This document shows positions 25,842 to 35,900 of a stretch of DNA of 64,000 nt, piece by piece. The notes under the pieces were generated by a model. That model was not told the origin of the DNA. It did not search any database and saw only the letters and a program-made list of their open reading frames with translations. The position numbers and the translations under genes were made by a program. Origin of the DNA: CAUZFZ01 sp963579025. Lineage in GTDB: Bacteria > Planctomycetota > Planctomycetia > Planctomycetales > Planctomycetaceae. Position 1 is the stretch's first letter. Each line of letters begins with the position of its first letter. The stretch covers positions 62,001-126,000 of the forward strand of contig CAUZFZ010000005.1 in the NCBI GenBank assembly GCA_963579025.1, in the 5' to 3' direction.

Positions 25842-28800
25842 ATGAGAACTGGCGTCAACATCGCGGGCATATGTCTGATGCTTGCATCGAGTCTGGTGTT
25901 CGCTGGTGACGGCAATCGTCTGGCCCATCTCGAAGAGAACAACCCGTGGTATCCGCACACGGAGTTTCCGAAGCTCATCACGCCGCAGTGGATCGGTGAG
26001 GACGGTGTCGAGGCAGTCGTCATTCTGGCCATCGACGACATGCGTGACTCGGCTAAGTACGAGGCCTATCTGCGTCCGATCCTGCAGCGTCTCAAGGAGA
26101 TCGACGGGCGGGCTCCAGTCAGCATCATGACCTGCCGTGCAAAACCGGATGATCCGCAGTTGCAGTCATGGCTCGCAGAGGGCCTCAGCATTGACGTTCA
26201 CACGGTCGACCATCCCTGCCCGCTGCTGCAGGGCGGGGATCTCCAGAAGGCGAAATCGACGTACGACCGGTGTGTCGACCTGCTGCACTCGATTCCCGGA
26301 AATCGACCGGTCGCGTTCCGAATGCCTTGCTGTGACTCGCTGAACACCGTCAGTCCGCGGTTCTTCGAAGAGATCTTCAACCGGACAACCCACGAGGGGC
26401 ACTACCTGAGCATCTCGTCGTCCGTCTTCAACGTGTTTACATCCGCGGACAAGGACATCCCCCGAGAGCTGATTCTTGATGCCGACGGCAACGACCGCTT
26501 TCGCCGCTACTTCCCCAAAGGGCTCAAGCGCAACGGCGTCGAACACAACAACTTCGTCAACTGGATCGAAAATTATCCGTATCCGTACGTGATCAACGGC
26601 CGCTGCTGGGAATTTCCCTGCATGGTGCCCAGTGACTGGGAAGCTCAGTTTCTGCAGCAGCCAAACAGCCCGGACACCGTACGAGACATGAAGGCTGCGC
26701 TGGACATCACAGTTCACAAGCAGGGCGTGTTCAATCTGGTGTTTCATCCCCACGGTTGGATCAAAGCGGAACAGGTTGTGGAGCTGATCGACCACGCCGT
26801 CGCGAAGCACGGAAAAAAAGTTCGGTTTCTGACCTTCCGCGAGGCACTCGACCGGATCAACAAGAACCTGCTGGCGGGGAGCTCCCTGCGAGCCGGTGAT
26901 GGCAGTGACGCTGGTGTCCGACTGCTCGATGTGAACGACGACGGGTTTCAGGATGTCGTGATCGGCACCGGGGACCGTCGTCTGACACGCATCTGGAGAC
27001 CTCGCGGCCGCACATGGAGTGAATCGGGCTTTCCCACGCGACTGGGTAAAGGCGTGCAGTTCACACTGGTTCGCGACGACGGCCGCGTCAGCGTCCTGTC
27101 CGAAACACTCGAAGGTCCGGCGGAACGGAAAGAGGTGATTACCGACCGCAGTCCCGAGCACGCATGGTACTTCGATGGTCGCGAATGGCGGGACGATGAC
27201 TTTCTTCAATCACTCGTTCGCTTCTCCCGACACATCCGGCGTATTCCGGTGGAACGAGAAGACGCATCCGGCAACGTCCATCCGCCAGCGGCACGCACCT
27301 GGCGTTTTCGGGATGTCGATCACGACGGACGCTGTGAGGCGATCATCTCATGGCATACCCGAAACGAAAACGGCTTGCTTAACCGACCGGGTCGAGAGGA
27401 CGTTGCCGTATTCCGGTCCGAAACTGCCAAACCACCGCGCGACGCGCCCGAGACACAGCAGACCTGGCGGCGCCTTAGATTCTCATGGCCGGCCGGCTCA
27501 CTGAACGCAGCCTCCGGCAACGACCCCGCTTTGTTCCGTTTCGCCGACCTGGACCATGACGGCTACGAAGACCTGATCGTCTCGACCGCCGCCGGAACCA
27601 GCGTTGCTCTATTCGACAGCTTCGAAGCGGGTTGGTCGCGAATTGTGTTGAATGCGAAGCGAGGCAGCGGTCACGCGTTGCCAGAGATCATTCGCGCAGA
27701 CGGGTCCGACAATGGTTTCTTCATTCACTCAGACAATCTGTGCTGGCAGAACGAGGACACAGACGCGCTTCCCGATCTGATCCACCGCGTGCCAATCGAC
27801 CATCTACTGACGGCGCGATTGCAGTTCGAAGCGGCAGAGACTCAGACGAAGCTCGCACCAACCGTGATGATCGGAGCGGCTTCAATCGACATCACGCCCG
27901 AGTATCCGATTCGACTAAGCGGCTACGGCAACCGAACGAAGGAGTCGGAAGGCATCGCTCAACGCATAAACGCGAAGGCGCTCGTTATTGGTGGCGATTC
28001 TAAACACCTCTCTGCGCCGTACCGCGCGGCGGCTGTACGCGAACAGGTGTTTCAGCGCGCGAATCACACAGCGCCTGAGATAAGCGTTCTCCTGACTGTC
28101 GACAACTGCGGTGTGCCGGCATCAGTCACTGACCGGATCTACGCCACACTGCAGAAACGCTGGGGGATCAAACGCGAGCGATTTGTCGTCTGCTCTTCAC
28201 ACTCGCACTCGGCGCCGTGGTTGAAAGGCTTTGCACCTCTGTTGTTCGCCGACGTTCCGGCCGAGCATCGTGCCACGATGGTTCGGTACGAAGAGGAACT
28301 CGTCCTGAAACTGACACAGGTCATTCACTCGGCCATCACTGAGCGTCGGGTGGGCCAGTTGGCCTGGGGGCAGGGGCAGGTGACGTTTGCCAGCAACCGT
28401 CGCAACGTCCAAGCTGGCAAATGGGTCGGCTTCGGAAATATTCCCGACGGTCCCGTCGACCACCGGTTGCCGATTCTTGTGGCGTATGGACGGGGCGGCC
28501 ACCCGATCGCCGTGCTGGCGAACTATGCCTGCCATTGCACAACGCTCACTGGCCAGTCGAATGAAATCAGTGGCGACTGGGCGACGTTTGCAGGCGACTT
28601 CATTGAGGAGGACCACCGCAATTCCGTTGCACTGATTTCTATCGGGGCAGGTGCCGACGCCGATCCGCAACCCCGAGGGACACTCGATATCGCTCGGCAA
28701 CATGGACGCGCACTGGCGGACGAAGTGAAGCGTCTGATCGCCAACCGTCAGACGCGATTTGACTCCGCACGTAACGCGATCATCCCAGGCACATTGAAGT

Positions 28801-31800
28801 CGATTGATCCGCGTGTGACCTGCCGGCTTGAGCACATCGATCTGCCGCACGGCCCCATTCCCACCAAAGAACAGTTCGAGCAACAGGCCGCAGCGGGCGG
28901 AGTTCAAGCCGCTCATGCCCGCAGATTCCTCGGCATGCTCGAACGGGGTGAGCAGATTCCGACCGTCGTCCCCGATTACCCGGTCGCGGTGTGGTCGTTT
29001 GCGAACGACCTGGCGATGGTGTTTCTCGGCGGCGAAGTGGTGGTTGATTACAGCGTTCGCATGGCGAGCGAGTTTGATGGTGACCGACTGTGGCTGTCGG
29101 CGTACTCGAATGCGATGCCGTGCTACATCGCGTCGAAGCGCGTGCTGCGGGAAGGCGGCTACGAGGCCGATTCGTCCATGCGGTATTACGCTCGTCCGAC
29201 GCGGCTCGCTCCCGAAACCGAAGACCTGATCATCGACACCGTACAGAAGCTGCTGCCGCCACAGTTCTATTCGGAAGAAACAAAGCAGGACTTTCCGCCG
29301 CCGAAATCTCCCGCAGAATCGGCTGCTGCCATTCAACTGCGCTCGGGGTTCCGCATCGAAGTGGTGGCCGCCGAGCCGTTGATTCACGACCCGGTGGCGT
29401 TCGACTGGGACATCAACGGCCGCCTGTGGGTTGTTGAGATGGGTGACTATCCGAACGGCGGAAGGGCAGGGGGGGATGCACCTGCAGTCGATGATGCGGA
29501 TGCTCCGGCCGGCGGACGCATTCGTGTCCTCGAAGACACGGATGGCGACGGGCAGTACGACAAAGCCGAGACGTTTCTCGATGGCATCCCGTTTCCCACC
29601 GGAATTCAACGCTGGCGGAATGGCGTCCTTGTGTGTGCGGCTCCGGAGATCTTCTATGCCGAGGATTCGGACGGCGATGGAAAGGCCGACATTCGAAAGA
29701 CGCTTTACCGCGGCTTCGCCGAAGGCAATCAGCAGCATCGCGTAAACGGCCTGCGGCTCGGCCTCGACAACTGGCTGCACATCGGCAACGGAGACAGCGG
29801 CGGCGACATCGAAGCGGTTGGCAAAGTCATCGACGACGGCCAGAAACCAATGACCTCGCAAGTGTCCATCAGCGGTCGCGATCTGCGCATTCGACCAGAC
29901 GAAGGTCTGATGGACCCCCAGTCTGGACGCACGCAGTTCGGCCGCTGCCGGGATGATTGGGGCAACTGGTTCGGATGCAACAACTCGTGGCCGATGTGGC
30001 ATTACGTGCTGGCCGACCACTACCTGCGGCGCAACCCGCATCTGGCCGTGCGCGACACACGTCAGGAAGTTCCGGAATCACCCGGAGCCGCTCCGGTGTT
30101 CCCCGTCAGCCGCACTCTGGCCCGGTTCAACGACTTCAACAAAGCCAATCGATTCACGTCCGCGTGTAGCACAATGATTTATCGCGACCGGCTGCTGGGC
30201 GAGCAGTTCCATGGCAACGCCTTCACCTGCGAACCGGTCCACAATCTGGTGTCTCGTCTGGTGCTGACACCCGACGGGCTGAGCTTCAAAGGCCGGCGAG
30301 CCGAAGACGAGCAGGACTCCGAATTTCTTGCATCAAGCGACAACTGGTTCCGCCCCGTCATGATCCGAACCGGCCCGGACGGCGCGTTGTGGGTCGCGGA
30401 CATGTACCGTTTCGTCATCGAGCATCCGAAATGGATTCCGGCGGCAGCTCAGCGCAAGTTGAATCTGCGCGCCGGCGAGAACCTTGGCCGTATCTACCGC
30501 ATCGTGCCTGATACGTTGGCAAAGTGCTGCGGCGCCGAAGCATCCCCCGATGCCCCCAAGGCTCCTGATTCTCCCAGTGCCCAGGCGAGTGGTCGATCAT
30601 GGTTGCATGGCACCTGGAACCGCATCGCCGCCGAGCGACTTGTGCAGCGACTGGCCAGTCCGAATGGCTGGTGGCGTGACGCGGCGCAGCGAATCCTGAT
30701 CAATCGGCAGGAGCGTGCGGTCGCGGGCTCTCTTAAGGTAATGGCACTGACCAGCGAACAACCGCTGGCACGACTGCATGCTCTTTGCACACTGGATGGA
30801 CTCAACGCCCTCGATTTGGAGACGCTCCGCGAAGCCCTGAAGGACGACGATCACGGAGTACGCAGGCACGCGATTCGCCTGACTGAACCGGTGCTTAAGA
30901 CAGCCGGCTTCATCCGGGAATTGCGACTACAGCAGATGGGCAACGCGCAGACGGACCTGCAGCTTGCTTACACCCTGGGCCACGTACCGGACACCGACGA
31001 CGCGAATGGAGCGATCAGTCTGCTCGCTGACCTCGCCGTCAGATACAAGGCGAACCCTTGGATGCAGAGTGCCGTTTTCAGCTCATTGCGTGAGGAAACG
31101 GTCGAGCCGTTCCTGCTCGAACTCCTGAAGCGGAACGCGGAGGCGGGACAGTTCTCCCATTATCTGAGTCAGGCGGCAGCCTTCGGACACGTGGCGTCTG
31201 TCGTCGAGCCGTTGAAAGGCATGTTGCCCAAACCTGGCCAGCCGTTTTCGGCAAAGCAGTGGGCAACCGTCGGCAGTATTGTCACGTCACTGCGCCGACA
31301 TGCGCCCGCATGGAAAGCGCTGACGGCCACACCGGAGTGGTCCGAGACGGCAGCTCAGGCACTGCGTCTGGCTGGTGATTCCGACGCGAACACAGCAACT
31401 CGACTGGTGGCCATTCGTCTAACCGCCATGGCCGGGCAACTGGACGACACGGCCATCGAGAGCATCGTCGAGCTGATTCACCCACGCTCACCATCCGAAC
31501 TGCAACTGGTCGCTGTTGCGGCCGTGGCCGAGTCTGGTCGTGACGATGTGGCTCGACGTCTGCTGGCGGGCTGGCGAGGTCACAGCCCAACCATTCGTAC
31601 CGCCATCGTTGACTCGCTGATGCAACGTAATCCGCTGCGATCGGAATTACTTAACGCCATCGAACGCAAAGACATCGCGGTCTCTGACCTGGACGCATCG
31701 CGGCGGGAAGCACTGTTGACTGGTGGACCGCCTGAAATCCAGGCCCGCGCGAAGAAACTGCTGGCATCCACCGTGTCCAGCTCGCGAAGTGAGGTCCTCG

Positions 31801-32684
31801 AACTGTTTCGTCCGGCACTTGAACTCGATGCCGTCATCGAGCGGGGCCGTGTCGTGTTCGAAAAACGCTGTGCCGCGTGTCACAAACTGAACGGAATCGG
31901 CAAATCGATCGGAGCCGACCTGGCAGCGCTGCGAGATCGATCCAGTCCTGCGTTACTGACGGCGATTCTCGACCCGAACCGTGCGGTCGAGGCGAAGTTT
32001 CTGGCTTACACGGCCGTGACCGCAGCCGGTCGGTCGTACTCGGGCATGTTGCTCAACGAGTCCGGTAACAGCATCACACTGATCGGGTCCGACGGAAAGG
32101 AGCACGTGCTGCTGCGGAGCGAACTGGAAACACTCGTCGCGACAAATCGATCTCTGATGCCCGAGGGTCTGGAGAAGGACGTGTCTCCGCAGGACATCGC
32201 TGATGTGATTGCTTTCGTCCAGACAGCGGCCAGTCCATCGAAGCGGTTCGCCGGCAACTCACCGAAGACGATTCGCCCAGGTGAAGACGGTTCGATTGTC
32301 ATTCCCGCCACAGCCGCGGCCATTTACGGACCGACGCTCGTCTTCGAATCGAAGTACCGCAATCTGGGCTACTGGCAGAGCAAAGATGACTACGCAGTCT
32401 GGACGATCGAACTGCCAGCCAGCGGTGCCTACGACGTCGAGATCGATTACGCCTGCGACAACTCAACAGCCGGCAACGTGCTGCTCCTCTCAACCGACGG
32501 CCGAGAACTGCGAGGCTCGGTACCGGGCACAGGCACGTGGGACAACTACCGCACCTGGAAACCCGGCCGCATCGAACTGCGGCGAGGGACGAACAGGTTG
32601 ACCGCATCCACTCCGACTCCCCCGCAGGGAGCGATGATCGACCTGCGCACAATCCGGTTGAAGCCCGCTTCGCTTGCTGATTGA
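25842..32684 (+). CDS. Giant multi-domain exported enzyme: polysaccharide-deacetylase-like, ceramidase-like, PVC membrane-bound dehydrogenase, cytochrome c, carbohydrate-binding
   Basis: 2280 residues with a signal peptide (MRTGVNIAGICLMLASSLVF). In order: polysaccharide-deacetylase-like domain (about 30-350; ILAIDDM, DVHTVDHPC, FHPHGW); FG-GAP/VCBS repeats (about 355-640; DVNDDGFQDVVIG, DLDHDGYEDLIVS); neutral-ceramidase-like N-terminal domain (about 675-1140; IGAASIDITPEYPIRLSGYG, SSHSHSAPW, NYACHCTTLTG); PVC-type membrane-bound dehydrogenase propeller (about 1165-1560; FRIEVVAAEPLIHDPVAFDW, DWGNWFG); HEAT-like repeats (about 1600-1980); a c-type heme motif CAACH (about residue 2009) in the domain typical of PVC cytochromes; and a C-terminal CBM6-like beta-sandwich (about 2150-2280). 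The dehydrogenase-HEAT-cytochrome block is a known planctomycete architecture; the N-terminal hydrolase modules are extra. It probably acts on a complex glycoconjugate or amide-linked sugar in the periplasm. Confidence 0.82.
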   Translation: MRTGVNIAGICLMLASSLVFAGDGNRLAHLEENNPWYPHTEFPKLITPQWIGEDGVEAVVILAIDDMRDSAKYEAYLRPILQRLKEIDGRAPVSIMTCRAKPDDPQLQSWLAEGLSIDVHTVDHPCPLLQGGDLQKAKSTYDRCVDLLHSIPGNRPVAFRMPCCDSLNTVSPRFFEEIFNRTTHEGHYLSISSSVFNVFTSADKDIPRELILDADGNDRFRRYFPKGLKRNGVEHNNFVNWIENYPYPYVINGRCWEFPCMVPSDWEAQFLQQPNSPDTVRDMKAALDITVHKQGVFNLVFHPHGWIKAEQVVELIDHAVAKHGKKVRFLTFREALDRINKNLLAGSSLRAGDGSDAGVRLLDVNDDGFQDVVIGTGDRRLTRIWRPRGRTWSESGFPTRLGKGVQFTLVRDDGRVSVLSETLEGPAERKEVITDRSPEHAWYFDGREWRDDDFLQSLVRFSRHIRRIPVEREDASGNVHPPAARTWRFRDVDHDGRCEAIISWHTRNENGLLNRPGREDVAVFRSETAKPPRDAPETQQTWRRLRFSWPAGSLNAASGNDPALFRFADLDHDGYEDLIVSTAAGTSVALFDSFEAGWSRIVLNAKRGSGHALPEIIRADGSDNGFFIHSDNLCWQNEDTDALPDLIHRVPIDHLLTARLQFEAAETQTKLAPTVMIGAASIDITPEYPIRLSGYGNRTKESEGIAQRINAKALVIGGDSKHLSAPYRAAAVREQVFQRANHTAPEISVLLTVDNCGVPASVTDRIYATLQKRWGIKRERFVVCSSHSHSAPWLKGFAPLLFADVPAEHRATMVRYEEELVLKLTQVIHSAITERRVGQLAWGQGQVTFASNRRNVQAGKWVGFGNIPDGPVDHRLPILVAYGRGGHPIAVLANYACHCTTLTGQSNEISGDWATFAGDFIEEDHRNSVALISIGAGADADPQPRGTLDIARQHGRALADEVKRLIANRQTRFDSARNAIIPGTLKSIDPRVTCRLEHIDLPHGPIPTKEQFEQQAAAGGVQAAHARRFLGMLERGEQIPTVVPDYPVAVWSFANDLAMVFLGGEVVVDYSVRMASEFDGDRLWLSAYSNAMPCYIASKRVLREGGYEADSSMRYYARPTRLAPETEDLIIDTVQKLLPPQFYSEETKQDFPPPKSPAESAAAIQLRSGFRIEVVAAEPLIHDPVAFDWDINGRLWVVEMGDYPNGGRAGGDAPAVDDADAPAGGRIRVLEDTDGDGQYDKAETFLDGIPFPTGIQRWRNGVLVCAAPEIFYAEDSDGDGKADIRKTLYRGFAEGNQQHRVNGLRLGLDNWLHIGNGDSGGDIEAVGKVIDDGQKPMTSQVSISGRDLRIRPDEGLMDPQSGRTQFGRCRDDWGNWFGCNNSWPMWHYVLADHYLRRNPHLAVRDTRQEVPESPGAAPVFPVSRTLARFNDFNKANRFTSACSTMIYRDRLLGEQFHGNAFTCEPVHNLVSRLVLTPDGLSFKGRRAEDEQDSEFLASSDNWFRPVMIRTGPDGALWVADMYRFVIEHPKWIPAAAQRKLNLRAGENLGRIYRIVPDTLAKCCGAEASPDAPKAPDSPSAQASGRSWLHGTWNRIAAERLVQRLASPNGWWRDAAQRILINRQERAVAGSLKVMALTSEQPLARLHALCTLDGLNALDLETLREALKDDDHGVRRHAIRLTEPVLKTAGFIRELRLQQMGNAQTDLQLAYTLGHVPDTDDANGAISLLADLAVRYKANPWMQSAVFSSLREETVEPFLLELLKRNAEAGQFSHYLSQAAAFGHVASVVEPLKGMLPKPGQPFSAKQWATVGSIVTSLRRHAPAWKALTATPEWSETAAQALRLAGDSDANTATRLVAIRLTAMAGQLDDTAIESIVELIHPRSPSELQLVAVAAVAESGRDDVARRLLAGWRGHSPTIRTAIVDSLMQRNPLRSELLNAIERKDIAVSDLDASRREALLTGGPPEIQARAKKLLASTVSSSRSEVLELFRPALELDAVIERGRVVFEKRCAACHKLNGIGKSIGADLAALRDRSSPALLTAILDPNRAVEAKFLAYTAVTAAGRSYSGMLLNESGNSITLIGSDGKEHVLLRSELETLVATNRSLMPEGLEKDVSPQDIADVIAFVQTAASPSKRFAGNSPKTIRPGEDGSIVIPATAAAIYGPTLVFESKYRNLGYWQSKDDYAVWTIELPASGAYDVEIDYACDNSTAGNVLLLSTDGRELRGSVPGTGTWDNYRTWKPGRIELRRGTNRLTASTPTPPQGAMIDLRTIRLKPASLAD

Positions 32685-32713
32685 AGAACTCTGAACTCAG
32701 AGTCCAAAAGTTG

Positions 32714-32785
32714 GAAACGCAGAGGCGCAGAGAACGCAAAGATTCGCACTTACTGAACTCTGCGTCCTCAGCGCCTCTGCGTTTC
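32714..32785. repeat. Imperfect inverted repeat (28-nt arms)
   Basis: GAAACGCAGAGGCGC opens the left arm (32714-32741) and its complement closes the right arm (32758-32785), with about four mismatches and a 16-nt spacer. It lies just downstream of the giant enzyme gene and could act as a terminator or mRNA-stabilising hairpin. The CGCAGAGGCGCAGAG core is a widely dispersed bacterial repeat. Confidence 0.8.
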
Positions 32786-32952
32786 ATCCTTTTCTGCTGC
32801 AGTTTGTCGTGGTGTACGTCGCGATCTGATCGTTGACGCAATGTACGAACATGTGTGTACTCTCAGTGAAACGTCCGTTGGGCATTGTTCCTGCGTGACG
32901 CAATTGACCGTCCCCATGTGGTGCCATTGTCTGAAGTTGCGGCGAATCAACC

Positions 32953-35900
32953 ATGACCGATCCAGCAACCGTCGCCGAACTGCTCAGCAGCTACGAGGAT
33001 CCGCAGTGTGAGTACGATCACATTACGAACCTGTTATGCCGGTTCGAGCGACGCCGGTGCCAAGCGGCAGGCGACGAGTCCCAGCCGGGGTTCTATATGC
33101 TCCCGCTGAGAACGACCGAAGCACGACTGTCTGCGGGTGTCGAGACGCTTGAAGCCACAATTTCCGATGTATGCGTGTCTGTCCTGAAAGGCGACGACCC
33201 AAAACGGCTTGTGCTATTTGAGCCGGAACACGGCCCACGCCCTATTGATGTCTGGGTCGATTCATTCTGTGAGAACCTGCACATCTCGGTCGACGAAATT
33301 GAAACCGAGGTTTGGGATTCACGCGAGATCCTGAAGCGCATGGCGGCGATTCGACCGCTGGCACTGGCCTATTGCCCGCACCTGCTGGACGACGGACCGG
33401 CTGCCGTTGCCACAGTGGAGAAGCTGCGCGAGCGATACGACGCGGAACTCCGGGAGGCGTACGGGCACATTCAGTTTGTCGGCGTCCCGGTCTACAAGGA
33501 AGAAACGACGCGGGCCGTGCCCATCGAGCAGATTTACATCCCGTTGCGGATCGTGCCGGAAACGGCCGACGATCGTGAACCCGCGACGTCACGCGTCGAT
33601 CCGCTGCAGTTGATGCGGCGTGGGGAACGGCATGTGGTGCTGGGCGATCCGGGCTCCGGCAAGTCGACGCTGCTACGGTTCCTGGCCCTGGCCGGTCGGC
33701 ACGCTGCCCTTCGCGAGCGGGTGGGCATGTCCGAGGCCGATGACCGGCTGCCGATTCTGGTCATTCTGCGACAGTACAACGAACAACTGCGCACGCAGCC
33801 CGATCTGTCGCTGATCGACTTCGTCGTGGACGTCGCACGCCGGGAGTTTGAGCTGCCGGAGATTGACCAGGACTTCTTCGAATACTGGCTGTATGCGGCG
33901 CGGGCCATCGTGCTGATTGACGGCGTGGATGAGCTGGGCGGCGAATCCGCCAAAGCGGTCGTGCGTCAACGCGTGCAGGACTTCCAGCAGACGTACCCGG
34001 GTAACACGACGATCATCACGTCGCGGATCGTTGGCTATGACGATGGGTACCGTAAAGACCTGTCCGGGTTCTCGCATCAGCGTGTGGCACGACTGCTGAC
34101 GGAAGAAGTGCAGCGGTTTGTGGGGGACTGGTACGAGGTCCGCATCCCGCGTCGGAAAGAACGCGAGCAGCATGTCGCCGACCTGGTCCGCATCATTTCT
34201 GACGAGGACAACGATTCCCTGCTGGAACTGTCAGGGAATCCGCTACTGCTGACGATTATCTGTCTGGTCCACCGCATCGATGCTGTTCTGCCCGACGAGC
34301 GTGTCGTGCTGTATCAGAAATGCACCGAGACGCTGCTCAATACCTGGCACACCTGGAAATTCCACTCACAGGACACCCGGCAAAGGAATCGTGTCGAGCG
34401 GCAGAACCGGGCGCGCATGGAGGCGATTGCGTTCTTCATGCACCGTGCGACCGGTGATGATGAAGTCGCCCGGGCGCGGAGTGTCATTCCCTATGACGAA
34501 CTGCGCGAGTTTCTGACGGCATACATTGATCAGCACGAGTCGGCCAGTGACGAGTCGCCCGCGGAACGGGCCGAACAGTTTCTGAAGTTCGTCCGTGAAC
34601 GGGCCGGGCTGCTGATTGAAGTGGGTGACGAGCAGTACAGCTTTGTGCATCTCACGTTTCAGGAATATCTGGCTGCGTCGTATCTGCGCGTGACAATCGA
34701 GATGGGCGGTGTAAGAACGCTGTGGCGGGAATATCTGAGCGGTCTGTCGGAAGGAGCGCGCTGGCACGAGACACTGCGGCTGCTGATCGCCTCGCTGGAG
34801 AGCCCCGGTTCGCAGCGATACCTGGTTGAGCAGCTTGTGGAGCCCAGCGCTGAGGGAGTGTCGTCGGCCCGCGTTCTGCTGGCCTGCGGCTGTCTGCTGG
34901 ACCGGGTCGAAGCGGCCGAAGAGCTGACCGACGGAATCGTGACCGAACTGCTGCGCGTCGCGGGCCACGCGGCGACTGTCGAAGAGCTGCGTCCGCCGCT
35001 CAAGTTCCTGACCGGCGTGATGGAACGGATCCCGGACCCGCAGACGCGTGTCCTGGATCGTGCGCGGACGGTGGTTGACGCCGATACGAGTCTGGGCCTG
35101 GCAACGGCTCTTAATCTGATTTCCCTGGGTTTCGCGCCGGATGTGGTCGCGTCGAGTCTGCCACTCGCGACCCCTGCGGACGACGTGCAGTCCGCAGGTT
35201 TCCATGCCATATTTCTCGAAGACCGTGCAGCGTGGAAAGGGATTCCAATTGAACATTTCCAACGGATGGATGCTTTCAGTTGTTTCTATACGTCAACGTC
35301 CGTGGGGACAAACTGCGCGTCTGCCGTGATGTGGGCGTTGTCGCCCTGGACGCGGGTCGCGCCGGTCACCCAGGTGCTTCACGCCATGATCGGTCGGGAA
35401 GTTGTCGGATATCGTTTGTTTCACGAGGGACTGTGCGGGCTTGAATTGGACACGTCACGGGCTACCGACGACTCGCGATCGATCGATGGTGGCGATTCAT
35501 CCGCTTCAGCAATCATGCAGGCTCTGGCTCTGACTCTGACTCTGGATCGGGATCGGGATCGGGCTCTGGCTCGGGATCGGGATCGGGCTCTGGCTCTGGA
35601 TCGGGCTCGGGCTCTGGATCGGGCTCTGGATCGGGCTCGGGATCGGGATCGGGATCGGGCTCGGGATCGGGCTCTGGATCGGGCTCGGGATCGGGATCGG
35701 GATCGGGCTCGGGATCGGGCTCTGGATCGGGCTCTGGATCGGGATCTGGATCGGGATCGGGATCGGGATCGGGATCGGGCTCGGGCTCGGGCTCTGGATC
35801 GGGATCTGGATCGGGATCGGGCTCGGGCTCGGGCTCTGGCTCGGGCTCTGGCTCTGGATCGGGATCGGGATCGGGCTCTGGCTCTGGATCGGGCTCTGGC

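Noticed and set aside
28197..30041. A 614-codon open frame on the minus strand
   Set aside because: It lies wholly inside the giant enzyme gene on the plus strand, where domain motifs are clear. Its own translation shows no domain pattern, so it is a GC-driven shadow frame.
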